Of a DNA stretch of 64,000 nucleotides, positions 32,821 to 42,424 are shown piece by piece; within the stretch, counting starts at the first letter, position 1; each line of letters opens with the position of its first letter. Origin of the DNA: Bacteroidota bacterium (GTDB lineage: Bacteria > Bacteroidota > Bacteroidia > Bacteroidales > Lentimicrobiaceae); assembly GCA_023434665.1 (NCBI GenBank), contig JAEYSM010000016.1, positions 162,184-226,183 on the forward strand. The letters run 5' to 3'. The position numbers and the translations under genes are program-made. A model generated the notes under the pieces. That model was not told the origin of the DNA. It saw only the letters and a list, made by a program, of their open reading frames with translations, and searched no databases.

Positions 32821-33810
32821 CTAATAAATCCTTTCGATCTCAAATGTCGGGTGACCCTTCTCCCCATTAGGTCCATAAAAATCAAGAAAACGCATTTTCC
32901 AGATCTGCCCGTTGCGATTGCGGATGACATAGACTACGGCAGGATTGGTGGTATATTTCCCTGCGTCGAGATCGTAGCGTTTCCAGGCAAAGCCGATGAT
33001 ATCACGCGTTGTCGTGAATGCAGACTCGGGGTAGGTCTGTGCATTAATTGCGTCGAAAGATGTTGTGCTGTCTACGAGCGCCTTCGTTTGGTAGGGATTC
33101 AAAAGAATACCCTGAACCAGATAAGGGAAGTTATTCAATTCGTAGTAGATGTGACGGTATTGGGAAAACACGATATCCCAGCTTGCCTTGGGTGGATCGG
33201 GGTATACGAGCTGGCCGCCATTATTAAAACTGAAGTAGGAATAGGTGTAATCGGGATTCTTTGGTATTACGATAGACTGAAGTGTTGGGTCGGTCTCATC
33301 GCCATAATACAGCAGATATTCGTCCTCATTTGCTGATCCGATCATAAATTTTTTGAACGTGCCGTCATGAAACTTGAGGTAATATACTTCCATTTTAGAA
33401 CTGCCATCTGCCTGACGCCAGTCCCCGACTGCAGTTGAATCTTTTGAGCCGGAGGGTGCATCGAAGCCCCACTCGCTGAAGGGAACAGATTGTGCGTTCA
33501 CTAGCTGACTCAGGTTAGCAGACCGGGTATTATATGCAAAAAGGTTTTTACCACCATTAATAAAAACATGAAATCCGTCCGCCGAAGTTTCAAAAGCAAG
33601 GTCCCAGGATGCGACTTTACTTGTCTTCACGATTTCACCCTTTTCCAGATCGAAGAAGAGCTGATCTTCATAGCTATCACCGACGCTGACACTGACCATG
33701 GTTGCCGGACCCTGCGGTGGTAAATCTATAGGCTTCTCCGCAATTTCACAGGAAAACAGCCCCATCGATACGCACAAAAGCAATAACAATATCTTCCTAC
33801 CTAACCTCAT
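32821..33810 (-). CDS. HmuY-like lipoprotein
   Basis: A 329-residue lipoprotein (lipobox MGLFSC). Two segments resemble HmuY-type beta-sheet domains: VASWDLAFETSADGFHVFING (~70) and ASWDIVFSQYRHIYY (~205), each with the WD-[LI]-xF strand. HmuY of Porphyromonas binds haem at the cell surface; the two haem histidines cannot be located here, so haem binding is an inference. Start ATG at 33810 puts the signal peptide first; the frame reaches 33843. No TonB receptor is adjacent. Confidence 0.72.
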   Translation of the reverse strand: MRLGRKILLLLLCVSMGLFSCEIAEKPIDLPPQGPATMVSVSVGDSYEDQLFFDLEKGEIVKTSKVASWDLAFETSADGFHVFINGGKNLFAYNTRSANLSQLVNAQSVPFSEWGFDAPSGSKDSTAVGDWRQADGSSKMEVYYLKFHDGTFKKFMIGSANEDEYLLYYGDETDPTLQSIVIPKNPDYTYSYFSFNNGGQLVYPDPPKASWDIVFSQYRHIYYELNNFPYLVQGILLNPYQTKALVDSTTSFDAINAQTYPESAFTTTRDIIGFAWKRYDLDAGKYTTNPAVVYVIRNRNGQIWKMRFLDFYGPNGEKGHPTFEIERIY

Positions 33811-34018
33811 GAACCGCAAATATCTATCAGTAAAATCAAGCAAGTGTCAGACAATTGTCATAGAGACCAATGATCCTCGTCAATGCCACAAAATCCCGCT
33901 TTCCGGGTGGCATATCTGCTCCTGCTAAAGTACCAGCAGGACTTTCGGATTACTTAACAACCCTTTCCGCAGTAACAACCTTAACTTTTACACAAACAAT
34001 TGTACCCGAATTATTAAT

Positions 34019-34026
34019 TAGGTTTG
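34019..34026 (+). promoter_or_regulatory. -7 box before TlpA-like gene
   Basis: TAGGTTTG matches TAnnTTTG and ends 20 bases before the ATG at 34047. The rest of the 33811-34046 gap holds a TCCTGCT/AGCAGGA hairpin and nothing else recognised. Confidence 0.45.
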
Positions 34027-34046
34027 CAACGAAATTTTGAGTCTGC

Positions 34047-35204
34047 ATGAGTTTACGTCTCTTTTTATTCCTGTGTGTTGCGGTGCTGGGCTTCGCCTCC
34101 TGTAGCAACAACGACAAAAAGTTCATTGTTGTCGGCGAAATCAGGAATATGCCCTCTCAAACTGTTTACCTTGAAGAACTGAACATCAGCGATCATGTAA
34201 CTGTGATCGACTCTGTCAGCAGCAAGGATGGCAAATTCGAACTGAAGGGCGCCACCACTGAACCCAACCTGTTCCGGCTGCGTTTTCAGCAAAACCAGTT
34301 CATTCTTCTCTCTGTAGAGAAAGGAACACTTAAGATCTCCGGCGAATGGATTAACCTTCCGGAAAATTATGTAGTTACGGGATCTCCTTCTTCAAGCAGC
34401 CTCAGAAGCTTCATACGTACTGTAAGGGAGCATGTCCATGACTTTAATACAATGAGTATGGTGATGGACACCCTGCAAGCCCGCGGAAATGACAGCCTGC
34501 TCAAGAAAGCAATGGGCGATTTTAACCGAATGAAGGAAGATTTCACCCGATTTATTGAAGAGTATTCCGATACCACCCAATCACTGCCCAATGCACTTTT
34601 TGCGGTGCAGATGCTCAATCCGGCTGCCGAGAAGGAGTACCTGCAGGTGTTTACTCAATCACTTCCCAGACGTTTTCCTAACAGCACCCTGGCTACTGAA
34701 TTTTCCAGAATGATCAACGAACAGCTCTTTGCTGTTCAGCAGAATACTCCTGAAGGTCCGGGTCCCCGGATTGGGACTACAGCTCCCGAGATTGAGCTCC
34801 AGACACCAGAGGGAAATACCGTTTCACTCAGCTCGTACAAAGGCAAGTATGTGCTCGTTGACTTCTGGGCATCCTGGTGCGGCCCCTGCCGTGGTGAAAA
34901 CCCTAATGTCGTTGCGGCTTTCAATAAATACAAGGACAGGAATTTCACCATTCTGGGTGTATCACTGGATGAGAAAAAGGATCGCTGGATGGATGCGATC
35001 AAAAAAGACAAACTTACCTGGACTCATGTCAGTGATCTTCGTGGATGGGAATCAGTCGCTGCCCGCACCTATGAAATCCAGTCTATCCCTGCCAATTTCC
35101 TTGTTGACCCACAAGGGAGGATCGTAGCGAAGGACCTTCGGGGTGCAGCACTTGACCAGACGCTGGCTCAAATGCTGGGACAGGAAGAGGTTGCCGCCCC
35201 GTGA
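34047..35204 (+). CDS. TlpA-family lipoprotein with N-terminal DUF4369
   Basis: A 385-residue lipoprotein (lipobox LGFASC). Residues ~25-125 form a DUF4369 beta domain (FIVVGEIRNMPSQTVYLEELN...DSVSSKDGKFELKG). A helical linker follows, and the C-terminal ~140 residues are a TlpA-like thioredoxin fold with FWASWCGPCRGENP as redox site and SIPANFLVDPQG as cis-proline loop. Such proteins act as periplasmic thiol reductases or oxidases in Bacteroidota. Confidence 0.92.
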   Translation: MSLRLFLFLCVAVLGFASCSNNDKKFIVVGEIRNMPSQTVYLEELNISDHVTVIDSVSSKDGKFELKGATTEPNLFRLRFQQNQFILLSVEKGTLKISGEWINLPENYVVTGSPSSSSLRSFIRTVREHVHDFNTMSMVMDTLQARGNDSLLKKAMGDFNRMKEDFTRFIEEYSDTTQSLPNALFAVQMLNPAAEKEYLQVFTQSLPRRFPNSTLATEFSRMINEQLFAVQQNTPEGPGPRIGTTAPEIELQTPEGNTVSLSSYKGKYVLVDFWASWCGPCRGENPNVVAAFNKYKDRNFTILGVSLDEKKDRWMDAIKKDKLTWTHVSDLRGWESVAARTYEIQSIPANFLVDPQGRIVAKDLRGAALDQTLAQMLGQEEVAAP

Positions 35205-35233
35205 TGTTCCGAATCTTATTTGTGTACGATCTT

Positions 35234-35980
35234 CTAAAGTTCCCTGACTGAAGGACGGTTCCTGCGCCACTTTGCTGATTCCCTGTTCTGTATCCGGTAA
35301 GCATCAAAGTGCAGATCGAAACCCAGTGCCAATAGCAACAGGTTCACTTTGTGTCCCTCAAAGGGCTTCAATCCAGCCTTCTCGTCGAAATACTCTGTAT
35401 TCAGGAAATTTCCGGGATAGTATTGCAGTTTCAGGGTGATTCCTGGGTGCCAGGATTTTCCCAGGAAAAGGAAGGGAAGGACCCGGGGTGTCTGATCGCC
35501 AAACCATTCAGTCGATTTTTCTTTATCCCCCCGTCTTGCTCCAAAGCTCTTCACCTTGTAATGGAAGGGAAGATCGATACCTCCCCCCAGAAAAACATGG
35601 TTCCGATGTTCCAGATCGCCAAACTTGACACCCACGGGTATTCCCAGCGAATACACCCTGTGCTTGGTTGTCACCACGTCAGTTTTATCGATAAAGCCAA
35701 TGTTTTTGACATTGAGTCCGGTGAAAAAGCTCAATCTCCGATTCTGTTCGAAATTTAAATTTAGTCCGGCATTAATCCAGGCAGAAAAACGTGGAGTGGT
35801 AAGTTCTGTTGCACGACCGGGACTGGCAAACAACGAGCTGGAAAGCAGTAAAAAATTTAAATCATTGCTGAGATAGATCCTTTTGACAAGAGGCGGCCTG
35901 GTAAACTCTTTTTCAGATAAACGTTGTGCTTTTGCTCCGGTACAGAAAAAAAGAAGTACCAGTATATAGAATAATCTCAT
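35234..35980 (-). CDS. Outer-membrane beta-barrel protein
   Basis: A 248-residue protein with signal peptide (FFCTGAKAQ). The mature part shows alternating strands ending in aromatic residues (RFSAWINAGLNLNFEQNRRLSFFTGLNVKNIGF, GIPVGVKFGD, ITLKLQYYPGNFLN), as in PorT/OmpW-like barrel families of Bacteroidota. The last strand is followed by a basic tail of ~20 residues. It is divergent from lon. Confidence 0.72.
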   Translation of the reverse strand: MRLFYILVLLFFCTGAKAQRLSEKEFTRPPLVKRIYLSNDLNFLLLSSSLFASPGRATELTTPRFSAWINAGLNLNFEQNRRLSFFTGLNVKNIGFIDKTDVVTTKHRVYSLGIPVGVKFGDLEHRNHVFLGGGIDLPFHYKVKSFGARRGDKEKSTEWFGDQTPRVLPFLFLGKSWHPGITLKLQYYPGNFLNTEYFDEKAGLKPFEGHKVNLLLLALGFDLHFDAYRIQNRESAKWRRNRPSVREL

Positions 35981-36116
35981 TCAGCAGGATTTGTGTAAAA
36001 ATAGGATAAGTTTACTCCTGCAAAAATTGCAGTTAAAATTGACTTGGCACCAATGTTGACTTTCAGAAGTGCCTCTTTCTAACCAAATCAGAGGACTAAT
36101 TGTCACAACACCCGTA

Positions 36117-38531
36117 ATGAAATCAATGATAGATATGTTATTTGGTCAGCCTGAGCACGAGATGGAGTTCATGCCCATTGTACCGCTCGGCGAAGACGAA
36201 ATGAACGAACAGGAGAAAGGAAGCCTCCCTGCAGAGATCCCTATAATCGCGCTGAGGAACACTGTTTTGTTTCCAAATGTTGTTTTGCCCATCACGGTAG
36301 CACGCGAAAAATCCGTCAAGGCCATCGCCGAAGCTCAGAAATCCGGAAAATGGATCGGAGTTGTCGCTCAGAAAGACATGAACAACGAAGACCCCATGCC
36401 GGAAGATATTTACCAGGTGGGCACGCTGGCAAAAGTGGTAAAATACATCAAACTTCCTGATGGTAACACTACCGTCTTTATCATGGGAAGAATGCGTTTC
36501 CGAATTGAGGCCTTCAACCAGGTGGATCCATATTTTACCGCTGAGGTGAAATATCTGGAGGATGAGTTCCCCAAGGGTGATACCGTATTTGAAGCGATGA
36601 TGTCCTCCATCAAGGACCACTCGGAAAGAATCGCACAGCAGTCGCACAATATTCCTAATGAGGCCAGCATTATCCTCCGCAATATCGAGCAGCAATCTTT
36701 CCTGCTGCATTTCATTGCTTCGAATCTCAATGTGAAGATTCCGGAAAAACAAAGCCTGCTGGAAGAAAACGACATTCGTGTTCGTGCTGAGCGCTTGCTA
36801 CATTATCTGCAGAACGAGCTACAGATGGTGGAACTCAAGAACGAGATCACCAATAAAACCAGGGGCGAAATAGATAAACAACAGCGGGAGTACTTCCTCC
36901 AGCAACAGTTGAAAAGCATCAAAGACGAGTTGGGTGGCGACCCTAACGAAAGGGAGCTCCGCGACCTGCAGAAACGGGCCGAGGAAACGAAACTCACAGA
37001 GGCCGCCCGTGAACTTTTCAACAAGAACATCCAGAAGCTGGAGCGTATGCACCCCAGCACCCCGGACTACTCTGTAGTATATAATCACCTTGATCTGATC
37101 CTGGACCTCCCCTGGGGCACCTATACTGAGGACAGCTATGATCTGAAACGGGCGCAGAAAGTCCTCGACCACGACCATTATGGCATGGACAAGATCAAGG
37201 ACCGGATTCTGGAGTATCTGGCTGTGCTAAAGCTAAAGGGAGACCTCAAGTCGCCTATCCTTTGTTTCGTTGGTCCTCCGGGTATCGGGAAAACCTCATT
37301 AGGCAAGAGCATTGCACATGCTATCCAGAGAAAATATGTTCGTTTAAGTCTCGGTGGGCTGCACGATGAAAGCGAACTCAGAGGCCACCGCAAAACCTAT
37401 ATCGGCGCTATGCCGGGGCGGATTGTCCAGTCGCTCAGAAAAGTGAAATCTGCCAACCCTGTGTTCATTCTCGATGAGATTGACAAGATCGGGAAGGATT
37501 TCAGAGGAGACCCCAGCTCCGCGTTGCTGGAAATACTCGATCCGGAGCAGAACAGCACCTTCTACGACAACTACCTGGAGCTTGAGTTTGATCTCTCCAA
37601 GGTGCTATTCATCGCTACAGCCAATTCCCTCAGCGATATCCAGCCTGCACTCAGGGACCGGTTGGAAATTATCCAGCTAACAGGATACTCGACCGAGGAA
37701 AAGGTGGAAATCGCCAGGCGCCATCTGATCCCCAAACAAAAGGACATGCATGGTTTGCAGAATACTAAGCTGCGTATTCCTGATAAGGTGATCACCAAGG
37801 TAGTTCAGGAATATACCAGGGAATCAGGGGTCCGTGAGCTGGACCGGCTTATTGCTGGTGTCATGCGATCCCTCGCCAAGCAGGTGGCCATGGAAGAAGT
37901 TGTAGCCCCTCAGCTATCCACCGCGCAGGTAGAAAAGATCCTCGGCAAGCCTCGTTTTAACAACGACAGTTATACTAAAGGTCAACCAGCAGGCGTCACC
38001 GTCGGACTGGCTTATACCTACGCAGGAGGAGACATCCTATTTATCGAAACGGGACTTTCGAAAGGCAAGGGACAGCTCACACTTACCGGAAACCTTGGCA
38101 ACGTGATGAAGGAAAGCGCCACCACAGCACTTTCGTATCTCAAGGCACACGCTGCAGACTTTAAAATACCGGTTGAAAAATTTGAGGAGACGAATGTACA
38201 CATTCACGTTCCCGAGGGAGCGATTCCGAAGGATGGCCCTAGTGCGGGTGTGACGATGCTGACATCTCTGGCTTCTGCTTACACCGGACGAAAAGTACGC
38301 CCCTACCTCGCCATGACCGGCGAAATCACGCTTCGTGGGCAGGTATTACCTGTGGGTGGTATTAAGGAAAAAGTGCTGGCTGCTAAACGCGCCGGTATTA
38401 AAGACATCATACTCTGCCAGCAGAACGAAAAGGATGTCGATGAGATCCATAAAGACTATGTCAAGGGACTCCGGTTCCATTATGTGAATACCATGACGGA
38501 AGTACTGGACTTCGCACTCTTGAAAAAATAA
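36117..38531 (+). CDS. lon: ATP-dependent Lon protease
   Basis: Degrades misfolded and regulatory proteins in the cytoplasm. From the ATG at 36117 the protein has 804 residues, the normal size. Domains: N-terminal LON substrate-binding domain (~40-245, [21 protein letters not shown]), coiled-coil helices, AAA+ module with Walker [10 protein letters not shown] (~385) and Walker [12 protein letters not shown], sensor-2 region, and the proteolytic domain with the Ser in [11 protein letters not shown] (~709) and Lys in [14 protein letters not shown] (~752). The frame is open from a GTG at 36069; ATGs at 36126 and 36135 are further options. A strong terminator follows. Confidence 0.96.
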   Translation: MKSMIDMLFGQPEHEMEFMPIVPLGEDEMNEQEKGSLPAEIPIIALRNTVLFPNVVLPITVAREKSVKAIAEAQKSGKWIGVVAQKDMNNEDPMPEDIYQVGTLAKVVKYIKLPDGNTTVFIMGRMRFRIEAFNQVDPYFTAEVKYLEDEFPKGDTVFEAMMSSIKDHSERIAQQSHNIPNEASIILRNIEQQSFLLHFIASNLNVKIPEKQSLLEENDIRVRAERLLHYLQNELQMVELKNEITNKTRGEIDKQQREYFLQQQLKSIKDELGGDPNERELRDLQKRAEETKLTEAARELFNKNIQKLERMHPSTPDYSVVYNHLDLILDLPWGTYTEDSYDLKRAQKVLDHDHYGMDKIKDRILEYLAVLKLKGDLKSPILCFVGPPGIGKTSLGKSIAHAIQRKYVRLSLGGLHDESELRGHRKTYIGAMPGRIVQSLRKVKSANPVFILDEIDKIGKDFRGDPSSALLEILDPEQNSTFYDNYLELEFDLSKVLFIATANSLSDIQPALRDRLEIIQLTGYSTEEKVEIARRHLIPKQKDMHGLQNTKLRIPDKVITKVVQEYTRESGVRELDRLIAGVMRSLAKQVAMEEVVAPQLSTAQVEKILGKPRFNNDSYTKGQPAGVTVGLAYTYAGGDILFIETGLSKGKGQLTLTGNLGNVMKESATTALSYLKAHAADFKIPVEKFEETNVHIHVPEGAIPKDGPSAGVTMLTSLASAYTGRKVRPYLAMTGEITLRGQVLPVGGIKEKVLAAKRAGIKDIILCQQNEKDVDEIHKDYVKGLRFHYVNTMTEVLDFALLKK

Positions 38532-38540
38532 TCCTCAGAA

Positions 38541-38567
38541 GCCGTTCCGCACCGGAACGGCTTTTTT
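38541..38567 (+). terminator. Terminator after lon
   Basis: GCCGTTCCG and CGGAACGGC pair around CAC, followed by six T. The stop codon of the converging glycosyltransferase gene touches its T run. Confidence 0.93.
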
Positions 38568-39705
38568 AACTCCTGATACCAGTCAGCAAATCCCTCAGCA
38601 CCCTTTCTGTCTGCCGCATGGCGTCAGCTTCCAGAAAACGGGTAAGCACTTCCCTTTTTGCTGCCTCTATTTTCAGACTCCGCCCTGGCTCTTTCTCAGC
38701 CTCTGTCAACTGGCGGCAAAACCCCTGCATATCCTCCAGTTCGAAAAGCCAACCCAATTGACCATTCTGCAACAAAGCGGCGGTACCATCGGTATTGACG
38801 CCTATGACAGGCTTCCCGGAGGCCATCGCTTCGAGGGTCACCATGCCGTAGGTTTCGCCATGCGACGGCATTGCAAAAACATCGATTGCTGTATAAAACG
38901 TGCTAACTTCTTTTTGATAAGGCCTGAAAAAAACGTGTTGTTCCAGTTGATGTCGTTTCACCAGATCATGCAGGTGATTCAGATACTCATCGCCTTCGTT
39001 AGGGGTTATATTTCCCATGATCAGGAGACAGTAGGATTGCTGGAATTGGTCGCGAAGTTGTGCCATGGAACGGATCAGGAAATCCTGACCCTTCTTGGGA
39101 TCAATTCGACCTAAAACGCCTATCCAGCGATGACCGGGTTCCAGATCCAGCTTCCTGAGCGCTTCGTCTCTTGTCAGGCCATTTGTCTGAAGGATATCAG
39201 GGTCTATTCCGAGGGGCACTATCTCAACCCGGTGAGCAGGAACCGTTGTTTTCTCCAGCGTCTCCTCTTTAAGATATGGCAGTGGGCTGATCCAGAGATC
39301 CAGCATGTTATACCGCAACCGGTGTATGATATCCTTCTTCCTGACCCCCACTTTCATGTGCTGCTGGTAGACCAGCTTCACGCTCCTGTTCCGGAGCCGC
39401 TTGTACATGGAGAGCGATTTGATATCCTTGTTATAGGGCGTAAAAAGCAGCGCAACCGGCTGCGCGGCCAACCAGCGATGCAATAATTTTGAGCTGACCT
39501 TTCCTGCCGAAGATTGCAGATGCTGAAGGGTCGTTGCATCCTGAAAATGTTCCTGAACGACCCCAGACAGCGGGCTAAGGTTATTGGTCAGCCAGCGAAC
39601 CTGCCATCCTGATCGCTCCAGGTGCTGAGCCAGTTTGACCGTATTCATTTCAAGTCCGCCATAGCCGGTGGAGGTACAGACGATTCCGATTGAGCGCGCT
39701 CCCAT
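38566..39705 (-). CDS. Glycosyltransferase family 4
   Basis: A 379-residue GT-B glycosyltransferase. The N-terminal domain starts SIGIVCTSTGYGGLEMNTVKLAQHL with the usual glycine-rich acceptor loop; the C-terminal domain carries GVLGRIDPKKGQDFLIRSM and the donor-binding E(x7)E as HGETYGMVTLEAMASGKPVIG (~300-320). The nucleotide-sugar donor cannot be told. ATG at 39705 is chosen; the frame extends to 39738. It is a lone gene, converging with lon. Confidence 0.9.
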   Translation of the reverse strand: MGARSIGIVCTSTGYGGLEMNTVKLAQHLERSGWQVRWLTNNLSPLSGVVQEHFQDATTLQHLQSSAGKVSSKLLHRWLAAQPVALLFTPYNKDIKSLSMYKRLRNRSVKLVYQQHMKVGVRKKDIIHRLRYNMLDLWISPLPYLKEETLEKTTVPAHRVEIVPLGIDPDILQTNGLTRDEALRKLDLEPGHRWIGVLGRIDPKKGQDFLIRSMAQLRDQFQQSYCLLIMGNITPNEGDEYLNHLHDLVKRHQLEQHVFFRPYQKEVSTFYTAIDVFAMPSHGETYGMVTLEAMASGKPVIGVNTDGTAALLQNGQLGWLFELEDMQGFCRQLTEAEKEPGRSLKIEAAKREVLTRFLEADAMRQTERVLRDLLTGIRS

Positions 39706-39735
39706 CCGGTAAAAATAACAGAAAGGTGTACGAAG

Positions 39736-39767
39736 CAAAAAAGCACATGATCGCGGATCATGTGCTT
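39736..39767 (-). terminator. Terminator after M49 peptidase gene
   Basis: AAGCACATGATC and GATCATGTGCTT pair perfectly around GCG; on the minus strand a run of six T follows. It lies 25 bases after the stop. Confidence 0.92.
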
Positions 39768-39791
39768 TAGCTATTTATTGCGAATGAAAAA

Positions 39792-41873
39792 CTAATTCTT
39801 CGTCGGCAGGAAAGAATAATTCTTGCCGTATTCCATCATCTGCTCATAGAAGCTGGCGGGATATTCCACGCGAACATCTGTGATTTCCTCGCCGTTCATT
39901 ACTGGCACGAGCTTAGGTTGAATGAACCCTTTGTACGGCTTGATGTTCAACTTCGCAAAGCGCTCCAGCACTTCTTTATGCAGGGCTGGATCCACTTTCA
40001 CGCCGTAATTCTCAACAAGGTTTTTACCGGCGGTGAAATCCCCTTCGGATTTAATGCGCTGGATCTCACGCAGCAAATCACCAAACAGGGTGCGTAGCTT
40101 TTCATAATCATTCACACGTACATATGTCTTACCGTCGCGCTTTACGAATTCTACTACGTTATCTTTTTTGCCTTTCTCATAAGCCCATTTAGCCACGAGC
40201 TGACGGTTACGCATATGCGCCTCTTCCAGTTGCTCTCCCGGCTTCAGTCTTGTAAGCTGGGTCATCAGACCGTTCATCATATAGCTGTCGTATTCCGCCT
40301 TACCGACATCAATGGTGGGCGCCACACCGATTTCCACCAGCTTAGGATCAATAGCGTAGTAAAGTGCTACAAGGTCCGCACGAGCTTCTTCCAGCGTTGA
40401 AGCGTAATTCTTCAGGGTCTTATCTGTGGTCTCCACACCAGGATTGATCTGACCGGAGGCGTGGCCGATACACTCGTGCATATCCGTGTGCAGATCGGAG
40501 GCCAGGTTGCCCCACTGCTTTGCACGGGATATGACAGTATCATTCACACCAAATTCGTCGATCATACCCCCTTTTGCACTGGCAACATTATAGGAATGGA
40601 TGATATTGCCGATAGATACCGATTTTGAGCCATGGTTCTTACGAATCCAGTCGGCATTGGGCAGGTTAATTCCGATGGGTGTACTGGGCGCTGCATCACC
40701 ACTTTCGGTGATGGCAGTGATGACTTTTGCTGTGATACCCTTTACTTCCTTCTTCTTATGCTCCGGCATCAAGGGTGAGTTGTCTTCAAACCATTGAGCT
40801 TCGCGGGCAATAGCGGCAATTCTTTTGGTAGCTTCCATGTCTTTCATAGAAACCACACTTTCAAAGCTGCCCTTCTTTCCAATGGGATCGAGATACACCT
40901 CAATGAAACCGTTGATCACATCGATCCTCGATGTTGTATCATGCACCCAGGCAATGCTGTATTCGTCGAAGTCTTTCAGGTCTCCACTGCGGTAGTATTT
41001 CACCAACAGATCAAAAGTCTTCTTCTGCTGCTCGTTTTCAGCCACAGTGGCTGCTTTTTCCAGCCAGTAAACGATCTTTTCGATAGCGGGGCTATACATA
41101 CCCCCTACTTTCCAAACCCGCTCCACAACCTTACCGGACGAATCCTTCATGGTTTTGGAATTCAGCCCCCAGGAAGGAGCCTCACCTTTTGTATCAAACC
41201 GGGCATAGAAATCATCGACTTCCTTCTGCGTAACGTTTTCGTAGAAGTTCACCGCAGACGCAGTAACATTATCGATACCAGGACGCAGGTCGACCAGCTT
41301 CGGTTTGTATTTCTGATCGAAGATGGTCGGCTTCATCCTCGCCAGAAAAGCGTCAACGGACTCACCCGCTTCCTTAGGCAGGGCTGCAGTATCACTCTGT
41401 TTTACCATAGCGGAAAACGCCTCAAACTGCATATCCGGGACAAACTTCTCATTGCTGTAGTGATGATAGTTGCCACTGCTGAACCATACCCTTCCTGCAT
41501 ATTCCTGAAAAGCAGCCCAATCTTCTCCTTCCTTCGAGCCACTATAGCTACCATATACAGTTTCAATGAGTTTCCTCAGCGCAAGCCCTTCCTTACTCTT
41601 TTGATCATAAATGATGTCTCTGCCAGACTGCGCAGCCTCGTACAGATAATAGGCCAGCTTCTTCTGCTGAAGCGTCAGTTCATTCCAGCCGGGGATCTGG
41701 TAGCGGAGTACCTGGATATCGGCAAATGCTTCTGCCTCCACATTGAAGGTAGTATCAGAGCCGGATGGTGCGGCAGTGCTGGCTGTTGCACTGTTAATGC
41801 CGTCTTCATTACACGAGGTCATAAATGTTTGAGCTCCCAGCAGCGCTAGCACCGGGATTGTCCATTTTTTCAT
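39792..41873 (-). CDS. Lipoprotein M49-family (dipeptidyl-peptidase III-like) metallopeptidase
   Basis: A 693-residue lipoprotein (lipobox QTFMTSC). The zinc motif of family M49, HExxGH, appears as HECIGH near residue 464, and the further metal glutamate lies in LEEARADLVALYY (~510). M49 enzymes release dipeptides from the N-terminus of short peptides; Bacteroidota versions are exported. The ATG at 41873 is used because it starts the signal sequence; the frame opens at 41990, overlapping the divergent gene. Similar proteins are sometimes misnamed dihydrofolate reductase. Confidence 0.9.
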   Translation of the reverse strand: MKKWTIPVLALLGAQTFMTSCNEDGINSATASTAAPSGSDTTFNVEAEAFADIQVLRYQIPGWNELTLQQKKLAYYLYEAAQSGRDIIYDQKSKEGLALRKLIETVYGSYSGSKEGEDWAAFQEYAGRVWFSSGNYHHYSNEKFVPDMQFEAFSAMVKQSDTAALPKEAGESVDAFLARMKPTIFDQKYKPKLVDLRPGIDNVTASAVNFYENVTQKEVDDFYARFDTKGEAPSWGLNSKTMKDSSGKVVERVWKVGGMYSPAIEKIVYWLEKAATVAENEQQKKTFDLLVKYYRSGDLKDFDEYSIAWVHDTTSRIDVINGFIEVYLDPIGKKGSFESVVSMKDMEATKRIAAIAREAQWFEDNSPLMPEHKKKEVKGITAKVITAITESGDAAPSTPIGINLPNADWIRKNHGSKSVSIGNIIHSYNVASAKGGMIDEFGVNDTVISRAKQWGNLASDLHTDMHECIGHASGQINPGVETTDKTLKNYASTLEEARADLVALYYAIDPKLVEIGVAPTIDVGKAEYDSYMMNGLMTQLTRLKPGEQLEEAHMRNRQLVAKWAYEKGKKDNVVEFVKRDGKTYVRVNDYEKLRTLFGDLLREIQRIKSEGDFTAGKNLVENYGVKVDPALHKEVLERFAKLNIKPYKGFIQPKLVPVMNGEEITDVRVEYPASFYEQMMEYGKNYSFLPTKN

Positions 41874-41968
41874 TGAGCAGACATTTTTTAAGAAGCTTAA
41901 AAGTATGGTATTGATGCTGTAATGTGAAGGCGACGATGTTAAAATCACGCATTTGGAGGGAAGGCGAC

Positions 41969-41976
41969 TATTTTTG
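41969..41976 (+). promoter_or_regulatory. -7 box before the 41983 operon
   Basis: TATTTTTG matches TAnnTTTG and ends only 6 bases before the ATG at 41983, so the transcript would be nearly leaderless. Confidence 0.5.
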
Positions 41977-41982
41977 CAGGAC

Positions 41983-42411
41983 ATGAGCAAACCGATTTAC
42001 TCATTACTGATCCTGCTGGCCGCCTGCAATTCTGCCGGAGAACCAGAACCTGACCCCAACCCGGCTTATACAGGGCCGTCTCCGGGCACCCTGATCCTGT
42101 CAGACAGCTCGAGGCTTCCCGATGACTTGAACGAGCAGTACTTCAAGGTGGAACTGACTGCCGGAGACAGTGTACACAAGGGCACTTATAATGTTCTTGT
42201 ATCCTACGGCTGGAATGATGCCATTGGTTCACTGACCTTTCCGGGCAATGGAGATCCTAAGTTGCGGCCCGCCATAAGAAAGGCTTCGGAACATGATTAT
42301 ATAATCGGTTTCTACTACGATGGCGACACCAGCTTTCACGACTATTTCCTCATCCGCGCCACCCGTCACACCACGGAAATGAAATATATCAAAGCCTACA
42401 CGCTCGAATAA
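41983..42411 (+). CDS. Small lipoprotein, first gene of a glycan-type operon
   Basis: A 142-residue lipoprotein (lipobox ILLAACNS) followed by a proline-rich linker (EPEPDPNPAY) and a small beta-rich domain (VLVSYGWNDAIGSLTFPGNGDPKLRPAI...HDYIIGFYYDGDTSFHDYFLIR). The family is not recognised. The ATG at 41983 is chosen over 41953. Genes for GT2, methyltransferase, GT39-like protein and RluF follow in the same direction with short or no gaps. Confidence 0.68.
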   Translation: MSKPIYSLLILLAACNSAGEPEPDPNPAYTGPSPGTLILSDSSRLPDDLNEQYFKVELTAGDSVHKGTYNVLVSYGWNDAIGSLTFPGNGDPKLRPAIRKASEHDYIIGFYYDGDTSFHDYFLIRATRHTTEMKYIKAYTLE

Positions 42412-42424
42412 AGACCAGTTCCTC

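Noticed and set aside
40794..41849. 351-residue open frame antisense to the M49 peptidase
   Set aside because: Opposite-strand shadow of a gene with zinc motif and signal peptide; no independent features.
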